A DNA stretch of 32,996 bases from positions 1 to 32,996 of the IMG/VR virus record IMGVR_UViG_3300021963_000411, one strand, 5' to 3'. The number at the start of each line of letters is the position of its first letter. Positions within the stretch are counted from its first letter, which is position 1. The notes under the pieces are model-generated. The model did no database searches and was not told the origin of the DNA. It saw nothing but the letters and a program-made list of their open reading frames with translations. A program made the translations under genes and the position numbers. This stretch comes from a virus. Positions 1 to 6,714 of the stretch are shown piece by piece.

Positions 1-123
1 CAAAACCTAGCAGAATATGAATTAAACCCATCCACAGGTGAAGTGGAAAAGCGTTTTATAGATGGCGTATCTAAACCTAATGGAGAACAATTTGGCAACG
101 AGTCCGACTCAACTGAGTCTTAA
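1..123 (+). CDS. C-terminal fragment of an unidentified phage gene
   Basis: The first reading frame is open from base 1 to a TAA at 121-123 and gives the last 40 residues of a protein whose start lies outside the window. The visible part is hydrophilic, contains NPSTGEVEKRF, and ends in an acidic Ser/Glu-rich tail. That is too little to identify the family. It could be the end of a replication gene, such as the helicase whose N-terminus is at the other end of the window or a gene just after it, but nothing in the fragment proves this. It overlaps the next gene by 32 nt in another frame, as is usual in this tightly packed block. Confidence 0.6.
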   Translation, partial: QNLAEYELNPSTGEVEKRFIDGVSKPNGEQFGNESDSTES

Positions 124-409
124 AAAGTTACGAGATGAAGGTTGGTTTTGTTGGATAACTGAACATTGGAATAATTGGAGTAAAACTCGTCAAGATTTAT
201 GGGGTTTTGCAGACATCATAGCTTTAAAGCCTGGACAAATATTAGCAATACAAACAACAACAGCTACAAACATGAGTGCTAGAATTAATAAAATAGCAGA
301 CCATGAAAATGTTGGCTATGTTCGTGAAGCTGGTATTATGATTCATGTTCATGGCTGGCATCAAGATGATAAACGCAAATGGCATTGTAAAGTGAAAGAC
401 GTAAGTTGA
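92..409 (+). CDS. PD-(D/E)XK / VRR-NUC-like nuclease (small phage nuclease)
   Basis: A 105-residue protein resembling the small VRR-NUC/Holliday-resolvase-like nucleases of phage replication modules. The pattern is an N-terminal helix (TQLSLKKLRDEG), then GFADIIALKPGQILAIQTT with the acidic residue of the core in FADII, then a helix (SARINKI) and a short C-terminal strand region. The usual ExK is degenerate here: Gln replaces the Glu of a classical PD-(D/E)XK core, as in many phage members. I chose TTG at 92 as start because GGAG at 82-85 sits 6 nt upstream. ATG codons at 62 and 80 lack a ribosome binding site and would add residues outside the conserved region. Likely role: DNA processing in replication or recombination (inference). 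Confidence 0.6.
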   Translation: MATSPTQLSLKKLRDEGWFCWITEHWNNWSKTRQDLWGFADIIALKPGQILAIQTTTATNMSARINKIADHENVGYVREAGIMIHVHGWHQDDKRKWHCKVKDVS

Positions 410-786
410 AACATACAACAGAGCAATATTATTACCAATACAAAGATGCAGTTATGGAAGCTATTGGTGATGACAAAATGACATGCCAAGAAATGTCTAA
501 AAAATTAGATGTGCATTACAACAGAATTAAATGGGTAATGTTTAGACTTAGGAATGAAGAACATCTATCATCACATAAAGTTAATGATGTTGCATATTAC
601 TACAAACCTAAACCACCATTGCTACAAGATATATTTGGTCACAAAGTAAACTTTACGGAAGATCAGATAAAAGGCTCACAAGTTTATAACGAAAAAGACG
701 CTAAACATAATTTAAGATTTAACACAGATCAAGATTCATTTGGCCATTCTACATTAGGTGGCGAAGGAGTAAAAATAGGAACATGA
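406..786 (+). CDS. Winged-helix DNA-binding protein, hypothetical
   Basis: A 126-residue protein starting at a TTG that overlaps the preceding TGA stop (TTGA), a translational-coupling arrangement. Residues about 12-60 read like a winged helix-turn-helix: a helix with DAVMEAIGDDKMTCQEM, a recognition-like segment KKLDVHYNRIKWVMFRLRNE, and a wing followed by VNDVAYYYKP. The C-terminal half is polar and probably disordered. It lies between a nuclease and the Q-like antiterminator, so a regulatory role is plausible. No specific family is recognised. Confidence 0.6.
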   Translation: MKHTTEQYYYQYKDAVMEAIGDDKMTCQEMSKKLDVHYNRIKWVMFRLRNEEHLSSHKVNDVAYYYKPKPPLLQDIFGHKVNFTEDQIKGSQVYNEKDAKHNLRFNTDQDSFGHSTLGGEGVKIGT

Positions 787-905
787 CACAGGAAGAAATT
801 ATTGCTATTTACAGAAAAGTGTATCCAACTGGATACGAACCCATTACCATAGAACGCATGATTAGATTTGCTAGGCTAATAGAGGAAAAAGTTAAAAATG
901 CTTAG
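783..905 (+). CDS. Small conserved phage protein, 40 aa
   Basis: A 40-codon gene starting with ATG that overlaps the preceding stop (ATGA at 783-786) and ending at TAG 903-905, inside the start of the next gene. The peptide (begins MTQEEIIAIYRKVYPTGYEP) is amphipathic, mostly helical and ends in a basic/acidic helix. The coupled overlaps on both sides support a real gene. Function unknown. Its position just before the Q-like gene could mean it acts in the same regulatory step, but that is speculation. Confidence 0.6.
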   Translation: MTQEEIIAIYRKVYPTGYEPITIERMIRFARLIEEKVKNA

Positions 906-1230
906 TATGGATCGTCTATTATGTATATGTGAAGATTGGGCTTTATACATGAAGTCACATGATAGCCATAAGCTGGGCTATCCTAAAAAGTCTATAGGTA
1001 TGTCATCAGGCGGTGAATCTACAGCAGATGCGTTTGAAGATATGGTATCAGCACAAGACTTAAAAAATGTACACACAATAGATTCAATCATACATAGTTT
1101 ACCTAAAGAACAGCAAGATGCTATTTATTGTAGGTTTCTCAAGACTAGAAAACCTTTTGCTTATGAATATAAACTAGAACTTGCATTTGATAATTTACTT
1201 ACTATTGGTGGTAAACGTATAAATGCTTAA
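898..1230 (+). CDS. Q-like late antitermination protein
   Basis: A 110-residue protein resembling phage antitermination Q/ArpU-type late regulators. It has an N-terminal tryptophan helix (LLCICEDWALYMKSHD), a YPKKS segment, a middle helix (IDSIIHSLPKEQQDAIYCRF) and a C-terminal helix-turn-helix-like portion ending in FDNLLTIGGKRINA. This layout of a sigma-region-4-like helical domain is typical of these proteins. Context supports the call: it is the last gene before the late operon, and directly downstream is a promoter followed by an intrinsic terminator, which is where lambda-type Q acts. ATG 898 overlaps the upstream gene, with GAGG at 882-885 upstream. A second ATG at 907 is possible. The family assignment is by pattern only. 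Confidence 0.6.
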   Translation: MLSMDRLLCICEDWALYMKSHDSHKLGYPKKSIGMSSGGESTADAFEDMVSAQDLKNVHTIDSIIHSLPKEQQDAIYCRFLKTRKPFAYEYKLELAFDNLLTIGGKRINA

Positions 1231-1237
1231 AAAATAA

Positions 1238-1266
1238 TACACAAGCATGTCAAAATTTAGTATAAT
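1238..1266 (+). promoter_or_regulatory. Putative late promoter (pR'-like)
   Basis: A perfect TATAAT at 1261-1266 is preceded with a 17-bp spacer by TACACA at 1238-1243, which matches four of six positions of TTGACA. Transcription would begin near 1273, just downstream of the Q-like gene and upstream of the whole late operon. The weak -35 and consensus -10 would suit a promoter that is modified or assisted by a phage factor. No experimental support is available from sequence alone. Confidence 0.5.
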
Positions 1267-1301
1267 CGCAGTTGTGGGATAATTGTATCTATATGTTCCG
1301 C

Positions 1302-1331
1302 AAAAGCTCACTTAAAACGTGGGCTTTTTTT
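1302..1331 (+). terminator. Intrinsic terminator about 30 nt after the late promoter (tR'-like)
   Basis: AAAAGCTCAC (1302-1311) pairs with GTGGGCTTTT (1319-1328), with one T-G wobble and a 7-nt loop. The right arm runs into seven consecutive T residues (1325-1331). This is a good Rho-independent terminator placed before any coding sequence of the late operon, so default transcripts from the upstream promoter would be very short. A Q-like antiterminator next door would explain why it is there. Confidence 0.7.
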
Positions 1332-1361
1332 ATTTGTATCGCAAAAATCATTAAAATTGCA

Positions 1362-1396
1362 ACACAAACTAATTTGTGTAGCATATATTACACAAA
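1362..1396. repeat. Nested, mutually exclusive inverted repeats
   Basis: Three copies of one half-site lie in tandem: ACACAAA (1362-1368), its complement TTTGTGT (1373-1379), and TACACAAA (1389-1396). The middle copy can pair with the left copy (7 bp, loop CTAA) or, extended to TTTGTGTA, with the right copy (8 bp, loop GCATATAT), but not with both. It could be an operator made of repeated half-sites or a pair of alternative RNA hairpins in the late leader. Confidence 0.6.
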
Positions 1397-1421
1397 AAAC
1401 AGGGAAATAATACACACTAAC

Positions 1422-1583
1422 ATGAAAATTAGCGTATGCGAGAGCTGCGGAGATGCCTTTGATTATACTGGCTACCCTACTTGCCCTGAATGTATAAGAG
1501 ATGGTGATACCACCAAAACAGATAAAGAGATACCCAAATTACTCCAGAAAGCCCAAGATGCCTTACAATTTACAGCAACATAA
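1422..1583 (+). CDS. Small zinc-ribbon-like protein
   Basis: A 53-residue protein with two CxxC knuckles, C6-x2-C9 and C21-x2-C24 (ESCGDAFDYTGYPTCPEC), followed by a charged helical tail. Two such pairs about 12 residues apart form a typical small zinc ribbon. The same frame is open upstream to 1272, but ATG 1422 is the sensible start because the upstream stretch covers the terminator and repeats. AGGG at 1401-1404 is a rather distant ribosome binding site. It is the first gene of the late operon. The partner (nucleic acid or protein) is unknown. Confidence 0.65.
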   Translation: MKISVCESCGDAFDYTGYPTCPECIRDGDTTKTDKEIPKLLQKAQDALQFTAT

Positions 1584-1719
1584 ACTATTTGAAGCTGCCG
1601 CCCATGATCCAAAAGTTGCAAAAAGAGTTGGCATACCACAGGAAACTGCTCAAAAGATGGCATCAGAAGGTGTAAAGAAAGATCCACACAAATTAGCTAA
1701 GGTTTTGATGACAAAATGA
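1558..1719 (+). CDS. Small conserved phage protein, 53 aa
   Basis: The protein starts MPYNLQQHKLFEAAAHDP and continues with a basic helical region. It resembles short phage proteins that open with QQ-x-LF and carry a Lys-rich helix, superficially like the DUF3008 pattern. The frame is open back to 1501, but ATG 1558 gives the conserved-looking N-terminus. It overlaps the end of the zinc-ribbon gene by 26 nt. Function unknown; placed in the run of small proteins before the terminase. Confidence 0.55.
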   Translation: MPYNLQQHKLFEAAAHDPKVAKRVGIPQETAQKMASEGVKKDPHKLAKVLMTK

Positions 1720-2036
1720 TAGGCTCACCACAAAACAATTTCATAACTATGCAAAATCCTAAACCTAAAGGTCAAATGTTAGGTGATGCTTTGCGTAACA
1801 CACAAGATACACAAAATTACAATCAGCCTATGTTATCAGCTAATCAATATGGTAGCCCAACACCACAGATGAGCAACATGCAAATGCCACAATCCAATGC
1901 TGGATACAATTTACAACCTATGATTCCTAACGATCAACAAATGCCACAAGGCCCTATTGGCATGAATCAAACAGGTCAAAACAGATTCGGTGTAGGTCTA
2001 GCAAGACCAATGCCACAAAACACACAGGTAAGCTAA
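1716..2036 (+). CDS. Low-complexity Gln/Asn/Met/Pro-rich protein
   Basis: A 106-residue protein coupled to the previous gene by an ATGA overlap. It has almost no predicted order: Gln, Asn, Met and Pro dominate, with repeated short units such as MPQ (QMPQS, QMPQG, PMPQN). No domain is recognised. Proteins of this composition sit in the same place in related phages and may be minor virion or scaffolding-associated factors, but the sequence gives no direct evidence. Confidence 0.55.
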   Translation: MIGSPQNNFITMQNPKPKGQMLGDALRNTQDTQNYNQPMLSANQYGSPTPQMSNMQMPQSNAGYNLQPMIPNDQQMPQGPIGMNQTGQNRFGVGLARPMPQNTQVS

Positions 2037-2037
2037 C

Positions 2038-2394
2038 ATGAATGAATTTATAGCTACATTATTTTTAGCAAGAGAATTAGCTCACAGATATCATTTATCT
2101 ACTAAAAGCTATTCACAACATAAAGCCTTAGAGCATTTCTATGAGCATTTACTAGACTTAACAGATGATCTAGCAGAGATGACACAAGGCGCACATGGTA
2201 TGTTAGATATACCAATCCTTACAGAAAAGAAACAATACAAAGAGCCTTTATACTGTATTGCAGACAAACTACAATATGTAGAAAACAATCGCTATAAAGC
2301 ATTTAGCAAAGACGATACAGCATTACAAAACAAAATAGATGAGATTGTAGAAACATTCTTACGCACTATCTACAAGCTAGAAAACTTAAAGTAA
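2038..2394 (+). CDS. Helical phage protein, DUF5856/ferritin-fold-like
   Basis: A 118-residue all-helical protein. The N-terminal pattern FLARELAHRYHLSTKSYSQH followed by KALEHFYEHLLDLTDDLAEM resembles the first helices of the phage DUF5856 family, thought to adopt a ferritin-like four-helix fold. His, Glu and Asp residues at helix-compatible spacing (ELAHRYH, HKALEHFYEH) could bind metal. This is a family resemblance from memory and no function is established. It starts 2 nt after the preceding stop. Confidence 0.5.
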   Translation: MNEFIATLFLARELAHRYHLSTKSYSQHKALEHFYEHLLDLTDDLAEMTQGAHGMLDIPILTEKKQYKEPLYCIADKLQYVENNRYKAFSKDDTALQNKIDEIVETFLRTIYKLENLK

Positions 2395-2403
2395 GGCTAT
2401 AAA

Positions 2404-2580
2404 ATGACAAACAAACCTGGTTTATGGGCTAATATCCACGCTAAACAAGAAAGAATAGCACATGGATCAGGTGAACACATGCGTAAACCTGGAAGTAAAG
2501 GCGCACCAACAAAGCAAGACTTTAAAAACTCACAAGCTGATCCTAAAAAGATGGCTAAAGCACTTACAACATACAAATAA
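2404..2580 (+). CDS. Small basic conserved phage protein, 58 aa
   Basis: Begins MTNKPGLWANIHAKQERI and is rich in Lys, Gly and Pro, including RKPGSKGAPT. Short proteins with this KPGLWANIHAK-RI opening followed by MRKPGSKGAP are common just upstream of phage terminase genes and are of unknown function. The start is supported by AAGG about 6 nt upstream in the 2394-2403 gap. It is probably largely unstructured and may bind nucleic acid or pack into the virion (inference). Confidence 0.65.
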   Translation: MTNKPGLWANIHAKQERIAHGSGEHMRKPGSKGAPTKQDFKNSQADPKKMAKALTTYK

Positions 2581-2614
2581 TCACGAGGAACTGGGCTACC
2601 CTAGTTATTAGTAA

Positions 2615-2908
2615 ATGACAGATGAAGAACGTAAACAATTAGCTGCAGAACGCAGTTCAGAAATAAATAAAGGAAATACAAACTCTAATAGAAACAATAG
2701 ATTATGGGCAGATACACTTAAACGTGCATTAATCCAAGCTGATGGTAATAAGATTAGAGCTATTGCAGAAGCACTTATAGAAAAAGCAGCATCAGGTGAT
2801 GTTTCAGCTATAAGAGAATTAGGCGATAGAGTTGATGGCAAACCTACGCAACAAATAGACCAAACTACAGAGCATAGTGGTGAGGTTACATATACATGGA
2901 AGAAGTAG
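2615..2908 (+). CDS. Terminase small subunit-like protein
   Basis: A 97-residue protein with a basic N-terminus (KQLAAERSSEINKGN), a helical core (LWADTLKRALIQADGNKIRA) and the block ALIEKAASGDVSAIRELGDR-VDGKPTQ. That block is typical of short phage TerS/DUF5681-like proteins. It lies directly upstream of, and overlaps by 13 nt, the large terminase. Its expected role is to recognise phage DNA and present it to the large subunit. It is short for a canonical TerS. Its start has only a distant GAGGA (2584-2588), so an undetected alternative start is possible. Confidence 0.65.
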   Translation: MTDEERKQLAAERSSEINKGNTNSNRNNRLWADTLKRALIQADGNKIRAIAEALIEKAASGDVSAIRELGDRVDGKPTQQIDQTTEHSGEVTYTWKK

Positions 2909-4227
2909 TAATACCCTACGCACCACGAGAAGCATTTTATCCATTACACGATAGTGATAAGCGGTGGGCTGTAGTAGTTGCACATAGACGAGCAGGTAAA
3001 ACTGTAGCGTGTGTTAATCATCTTATACGAGATGCCATGACTACGCACAGAACTGACTTTAGAGGTGCATATATTGCTCCGTTCTACCGCCAGGCAAAAA
3101 GTGTTGCATGGGATTACTTTAAATACTTCACAAGAGTTATACAAGGCACTACAATTAACGAGTCTGAAATGCGAATAGACTTTGCTAACGGTGCAAGAAT
3201 ACAATTATTTGGTGCAGATAATGCAGATACATTACGAGGTCTGTTCTTTGATTGCATCATAGCTGACGAGTATGGTGACTGGAAACCGTCAGTATGGAAT
3301 TATGTTATACGCCCAGCATTAGCCGATAGACAAGGTAAAGCTATTATTATTGGCACGCCTAAAGGTCGCAATCAATTCTGGGAAGTGTATAACAGGGCTA
3401 CTACCAGTAGCGAATGGCTGGCACTCAAGATCACAGCATCAGAAAGTAATATACTTCTGCCAAGCGAATATGATTCTCTAAAAAACGAGATGACTGAAGA
3501 TGCTTGGCGACAAGAGATGGAATGTGATTTTGACGCTGCTATACCTGGTGCTATATGGGGTAGAGAGTTATACATGGCAGAGCAAGAAGGCCGTATCACA
3601 GAAGTTAAATATGACAAAGAAGTTCCTGTACACACAGTATGGGATCTAGGTTATAGTGATGATACTGCTATTTGGTTCTACCAAGTCATTCATGGTGAAG
3701 TCCATGTAATTGACTATTACGCTTCAAGTGGTAAAGAAATAGCTCACTATGCTGCGCAAGTGCTTACCAAACCTTATAAGTTTGGATTACATCATTTACC
3801 GCATGACGCTAAAGCTAAAACTCTAGCATCTGGTGGTAAATCTATTGTAGAGCAATTAGCTACTCACTTTGAGTGGAAGAATATGCGTATCACTACAAAT
3901 CTATCTATGATGGATGGTATTCAAGCTGCAAGACTTATGTTTCCGAGAGTATGGATAGATAAGGAAAACTGTGCAGACGGATTAGAAGCTCTAAAACAAT
4001 ATCAACGTGAATGGGATGAGGATCGTAAGATATTCAAAGATAAACCTAAACACGATTGGACATCTCACGCTGCTGACGCATTTAGATACCTAGCTGTATG
4101 TTGGCAAGAAGAAGCAAAGGTTGAACATAAGGATACTGCAATACGAGGTATTCATGTGGGCAAAACAGAAGTAACACTAAACGAATTATGGGAATCAGTC
4201 CCTAAAACACAAGTTGGAAGGATATAA
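2896..4227 (+). CDS. terL: Terminase large subunit
   Basis: A 443-residue packaging motor ATPase/nuclease. Walker A-like HRRAGKT is at residues 30-36, Walker B IIADEY at 121-126, and a coupling-type motif IIIGTPKG around 150-157. The C-terminal RNase H-like nuclease begins with VWDLGYSDDTAIW (first Asp about residue 250). It also contains HLPHDAKAK and, near the end, DWTSHAADAFRYL, which provides the last acidic residue. Length and motif order fit a complete enzyme. It cuts concatemeric DNA and pumps it through the portal. It overlaps the small subunit gene and is followed immediately by late structural genes. Confidence 0.93.
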   Translation: MEEVVIPYAPREAFYPLHDSDKRWAVVVAHRRAGKTVACVNHLIRDAMTTHRTDFRGAYIAPFYRQAKSVAWDYFKYFTRVIQGTTINESEMRIDFANGARIQLFGADNADTLRGLFFDCIIADEYGDWKPSVWNYVIRPALADRQGKAIIIGTPKGRNQFWEVYNRATTSSEWLALKITASESNILLPSEYDSLKNEMTEDAWRQEMECDFDAAIPGAIWGRELYMAEQEGRITEVKYDKEVPVHTVWDLGYSDDTAIWFYQVIHGEVHVIDYYASSGKEIAHYAAQVLTKPYKFGLHHLPHDAKAKTLASGGKSIVEQLATHFEWKNMRITTNLSMMDGIQAARLMFPRVWIDKENCADGLEALKQYQREWDEDRKIFKDKPKHDWTSHAADAFRYLAVCWQEEAKVEHKDTAIRGIHVGKTEVTLNELWESVPKTQVGRI

Positions 4228-4228
4228 A

Positions 4229-4504
4229 ATGGCAGGAACAGCACAAAACGTAGGTGGTTATAAACAAATTTCAGCAACAGGTAACGTATCACCATTTGGT
4301 GCTAGTTTACTAGGCATTTTTGTTTCATCATCATCTTCAGGTACTATCACAGTTTATGATAGTGCTACTACCACTACAACAGCTAAAGTGATTGACACAG
4401 TTTCAGTATCAGCAGGCACATGGTATCCAATGCCTATCGGTACAACTGCTGGCATCTATGTTGTTGTTGGCGGTACTCTTAGTGCTACTGTGGTATTTGC
4501 ATAA
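4229..4504 (+). CDS. Small beta-rich structural protein
   Basis: A 91-residue Ser/Thr/Gly/Val-rich protein with alternating hydrophobic strands (LLGIFVSSSSSGTITVYDS, GIYVVVGGTLSATVVFA). This looks like a small beta-sandwich of the kind found as virion decoration proteins. ATG 4229 is chosen because GGAAGG lies at 4215-4220 and an upstream in-frame TTG at 4214 has none. Its place between terminase and portal suggests a minor capsid or head-associated component. No family is identified. Confidence 0.6.
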   Translation: MAGTAQNVGGYKQISATGNVSPFGASLLGIFVSSSSSGTITVYDSATTTTTAKVIDTVSVSAGTWYPMPIGTTAGIYVVVGGTLSATVVFA

Positions 4505-4506
4505 GC

Positions 4507-6714
4507 ATGACTAAAGTAGAACTTTACCTAAACGTTGTCACGCAATATGACAAAGAGTTCTCCAAATGGATGAACCGTACTGACAAGATATTGCGTAGAT
4601 ACAGGGATGAACGTCAAACCAATTCAACCCAAACACGATACAACATGTTATGGGCTAATGTAAACACGCTAAAAGCTGCTACATTCTCACGCATGCCTAA
4701 GGCAGATGTATCACGCAGATTTAAAGACAATGATCCTGTAGGTAGAGTAGCATCACTAATCTTAGAAAGAGCAATGGATTTTGAGATTACTCACTATGGT
4801 GATCTTAAACATTGTTTAGAAGCATCTGTATATGACAGATTTTTAGGTGGTCGTGGATCAGCATGGGTTCGTTATGAGCCTAAGATTGAATCACAAGACT
4901 ATTCAGTATCTGAGCAAGATGAAGAATCAGATGAAGCAGCAGAATATTTAGATTCAGAAGCAGCTCCAGTAGATTATGTACATTGGAAAGACTTTGGACA
5001 TGAGCCTGCAAGAACATGGGATGAAGTAAACAAAGTATGGCGTAAAGTCTATATGACACGCAAGGCTTTAGTTGAACGCTTTGGTGAAGAACTAGGTAAC
5101 AAAGTACCATTAGACTCATCACCAGATGACCAAAAATATAAAGATTCAGATGGCATTGGTAAGAAAGGTCTTATCATTGAGCTATGGGATCGTGAAACAG
5201 AAAAAGTATTATGGATTTCTAAGTCACTTAATGAAATCCTAGATGAAAGAGATGATCCATTAGAGCTAGAGGAATTTTTCCCATGCCCTAAACCACTCTA
5301 TTCAACAATCACTAATGAAACATTAGTACCAATCCCAGATTTCACATTATATCAAGACCAAGCTAATGCTTTAGATATACTCTCTACACGCATTTCTGGG
5401 CTTATAGACGCATTAAAAGTGCGTGGTGTATATGACGCATCAGAACCAACATTACAAAGGTTATTTACAGAAGGTGAAAACAACACTCTTATTCCTGTTA
5501 AAAACTGGCCTGCGTTCTCTGAAAAAGCTGGACTTAAAGGTGCGATTGACATTGTTGATATCACACCTATCGCTATGGCTCTTAAAAATGCTTATGAAGC
5601 TATGGCACAAGTTAAGCAAGAAATCTACGATATTACTGGTATATCTGACATTATTCGTGGTCAATCTAATGTTATAGAAACAGCCACATCTGCTCAAATC
5701 AAGAGCCAATTTGCATCATTACGCTTAAAAGAATATCAAGATGGCGTAGCTTTCTATGCTTCTAACATTCTCAAGATTAAAGCACAAATTATTTGCCAAC
5801 ACTTCCAACCAGAAACATTGGTTAAGATTGGTGGCGTAAATCAGTTAAGCCCAGAAGATCAGCAATTAGTACCACAAGCTATTGCAATGCTTAAATCTAA
5901 TCCTATGCGTACATTCCGTATAGAAGTAGCTACAGACTCTATGTTGTATCAAGACGAGCAACAAGAAAAAGAAGATCGTGTAGCTTTCTTAGGTGCAGTC
6001 GGTGCATATTTAGAAAAAGCTGTGCAAGCTGCTCAAACAATGCCACCAGAAGCCACACCTTTACTCATGGACATGTTAAAATTTGGTGTTACAGGTTACA
6101 GAGTGGGTAGAGTGCTTGAAGGTGAATTTGATAACGTGGTAGATGCAATTAAAGAACAAGCTAAGATACCTAAACAGCCACAACCTGATCCAGAAGTTAT
6201 GAAGATCCAGATGGAAGCTCAAGCTAGACAAGCTGAGTTACAAGCTGAACTACAAGCTCGTGACCATGAGATTCAATTAGAAGCTCAAAAACAAGAAGCA
6301 CAAGCTAGAAACGACATGTTAGAACGTCAGCATAAAGCAGAACTAGATCAAGCATTAGCTAAACAACAATTAGAGTTTGATACATGGAAAACTCAATTAG
6401 ATAATGAAACTAAGATTTTAGTTGCAGAGCTAGACGCTAAAACAAAACTTAAACAACAATATATGCAAGCTAATCCATCAGCAGATCCATTAGTTGATAT
6501 GGACATGAATGGTAACTTACATCTTACAGACGAAATTCAAGGTGTATTGCATACTGTAAACCAAAACGTAGCTGAACTTATCCAAGCTAACCACATGCAC
6601 AATCAAGAGTTAGCTATGAAACAAGATATAGCACATCAAGCTCTTGTTGAACAGTTAAGCAAGCCTAAAACAGTTATTCGTGACGCTAACGGTAAAATTG
6701 TAGGGGTTAAATAA
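4507..6714 (+). CDS. Portal protein
   Basis: A 735-residue protein in the position and size range of podovirus-type portals (P22 gp1-like, about 725 aa). It has an N-terminal helical region (YNMLWANVNTLKAATFSRMP, then VGRVASLILERAM), an acidic clip-like region, and a central part with VYDITGISDIIRGQSNV-like wording (EIYDITGISDIIRGQSNVIE), a hallmark of these portals. A long Gln/Ala/Glu coiled coil (about residues 560-665) forms the C-terminal barrel. Twelve copies would form the DNA channel at one capsid vertex and dock terminase and connector. It follows the previous gene by 2 nt. Confidence 0.88.
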   Translation: MTKVELYLNVVTQYDKEFSKWMNRTDKILRRYRDERQTNSTQTRYNMLWANVNTLKAATFSRMPKADVSRRFKDNDPVGRVASLILERAMDFEITHYGDLKHCLEASVYDRFLGGRGSAWVRYEPKIESQDYSVSEQDEESDEAAEYLDSEAAPVDYVHWKDFGHEPARTWDEVNKVWRKVYMTRKALVERFGEELGNKVPLDSSPDDQKYKDSDGIGKKGLIIELWDRETEKVLWISKSLNEILDERDDPLELEEFFPCPKPLYSTITNETLVPIPDFTLYQDQANALDILSTRISGLIDALKVRGVYDASEPTLQRLFTEGENNTLIPVKNWPAFSEKAGLKGAIDIVDITPIAMALKNAYEAMAQVKQEIYDITGISDIIRGQSNVIETATSAQIKSQFASLRLKEYQDGVAFYASNILKIKAQIICQHFQPETLVKIGGVNQLSPEDQQLVPQAIAMLKSNPMRTFRIEVATDSMLYQDEQQEKEDRVAFLGAVGAYLEKAVQAAQTMPPEATPLLMDMLKFGVTGYRVGRVLEGEFDNVVDAIKEQAKIPKQPQPDPEVMKIQMEAQARQAELQAELQARDHEIQLEAQKQEAQARNDMLERQHKAELDQALAKQQLEFDTWKTQLDNETKILVAELDAKTKLKQQYMQANPSADPLVDMDMNGNLHLTDEIQGVLHTVNQNVAELIQANHMHNQELAMKQDIAHQALVEQLSKPKTVIRDANGKIVGVK

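Larger units (their letters stand above)
1232..1416. repeat. 12-bp direct repeat flanking the late control region
   Basis: The sequence AAATAATACACA occurs at 1232-1243 and again at 1405-1416, 173 bp apart. The first copy contains the candidate -35 element of the late promoter. The second lies just before the ATG of the first late gene. They may be two binding sites for one regulator or may reflect a duplicated promoter-proximal element. Confidence 0.5.

Noticed and set aside
1357-1389. Second promoter TTGCAA ... TATATT upstream of the first late gene
   Set aside because: The spacer is 21 bp, too long for a sigma-70 promoter, and the sequence is better explained by the nested inverted repeats.
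1272-1421. N-terminal extension of the zinc-ribbon gene upstream of ATG 1422
   Set aside because: The open frame crosses the terminator stem, its T-run and the inverted repeats and encodes a Lys/Ile-rich stretch with no homology-like pattern; ATG 1422 is the better start.
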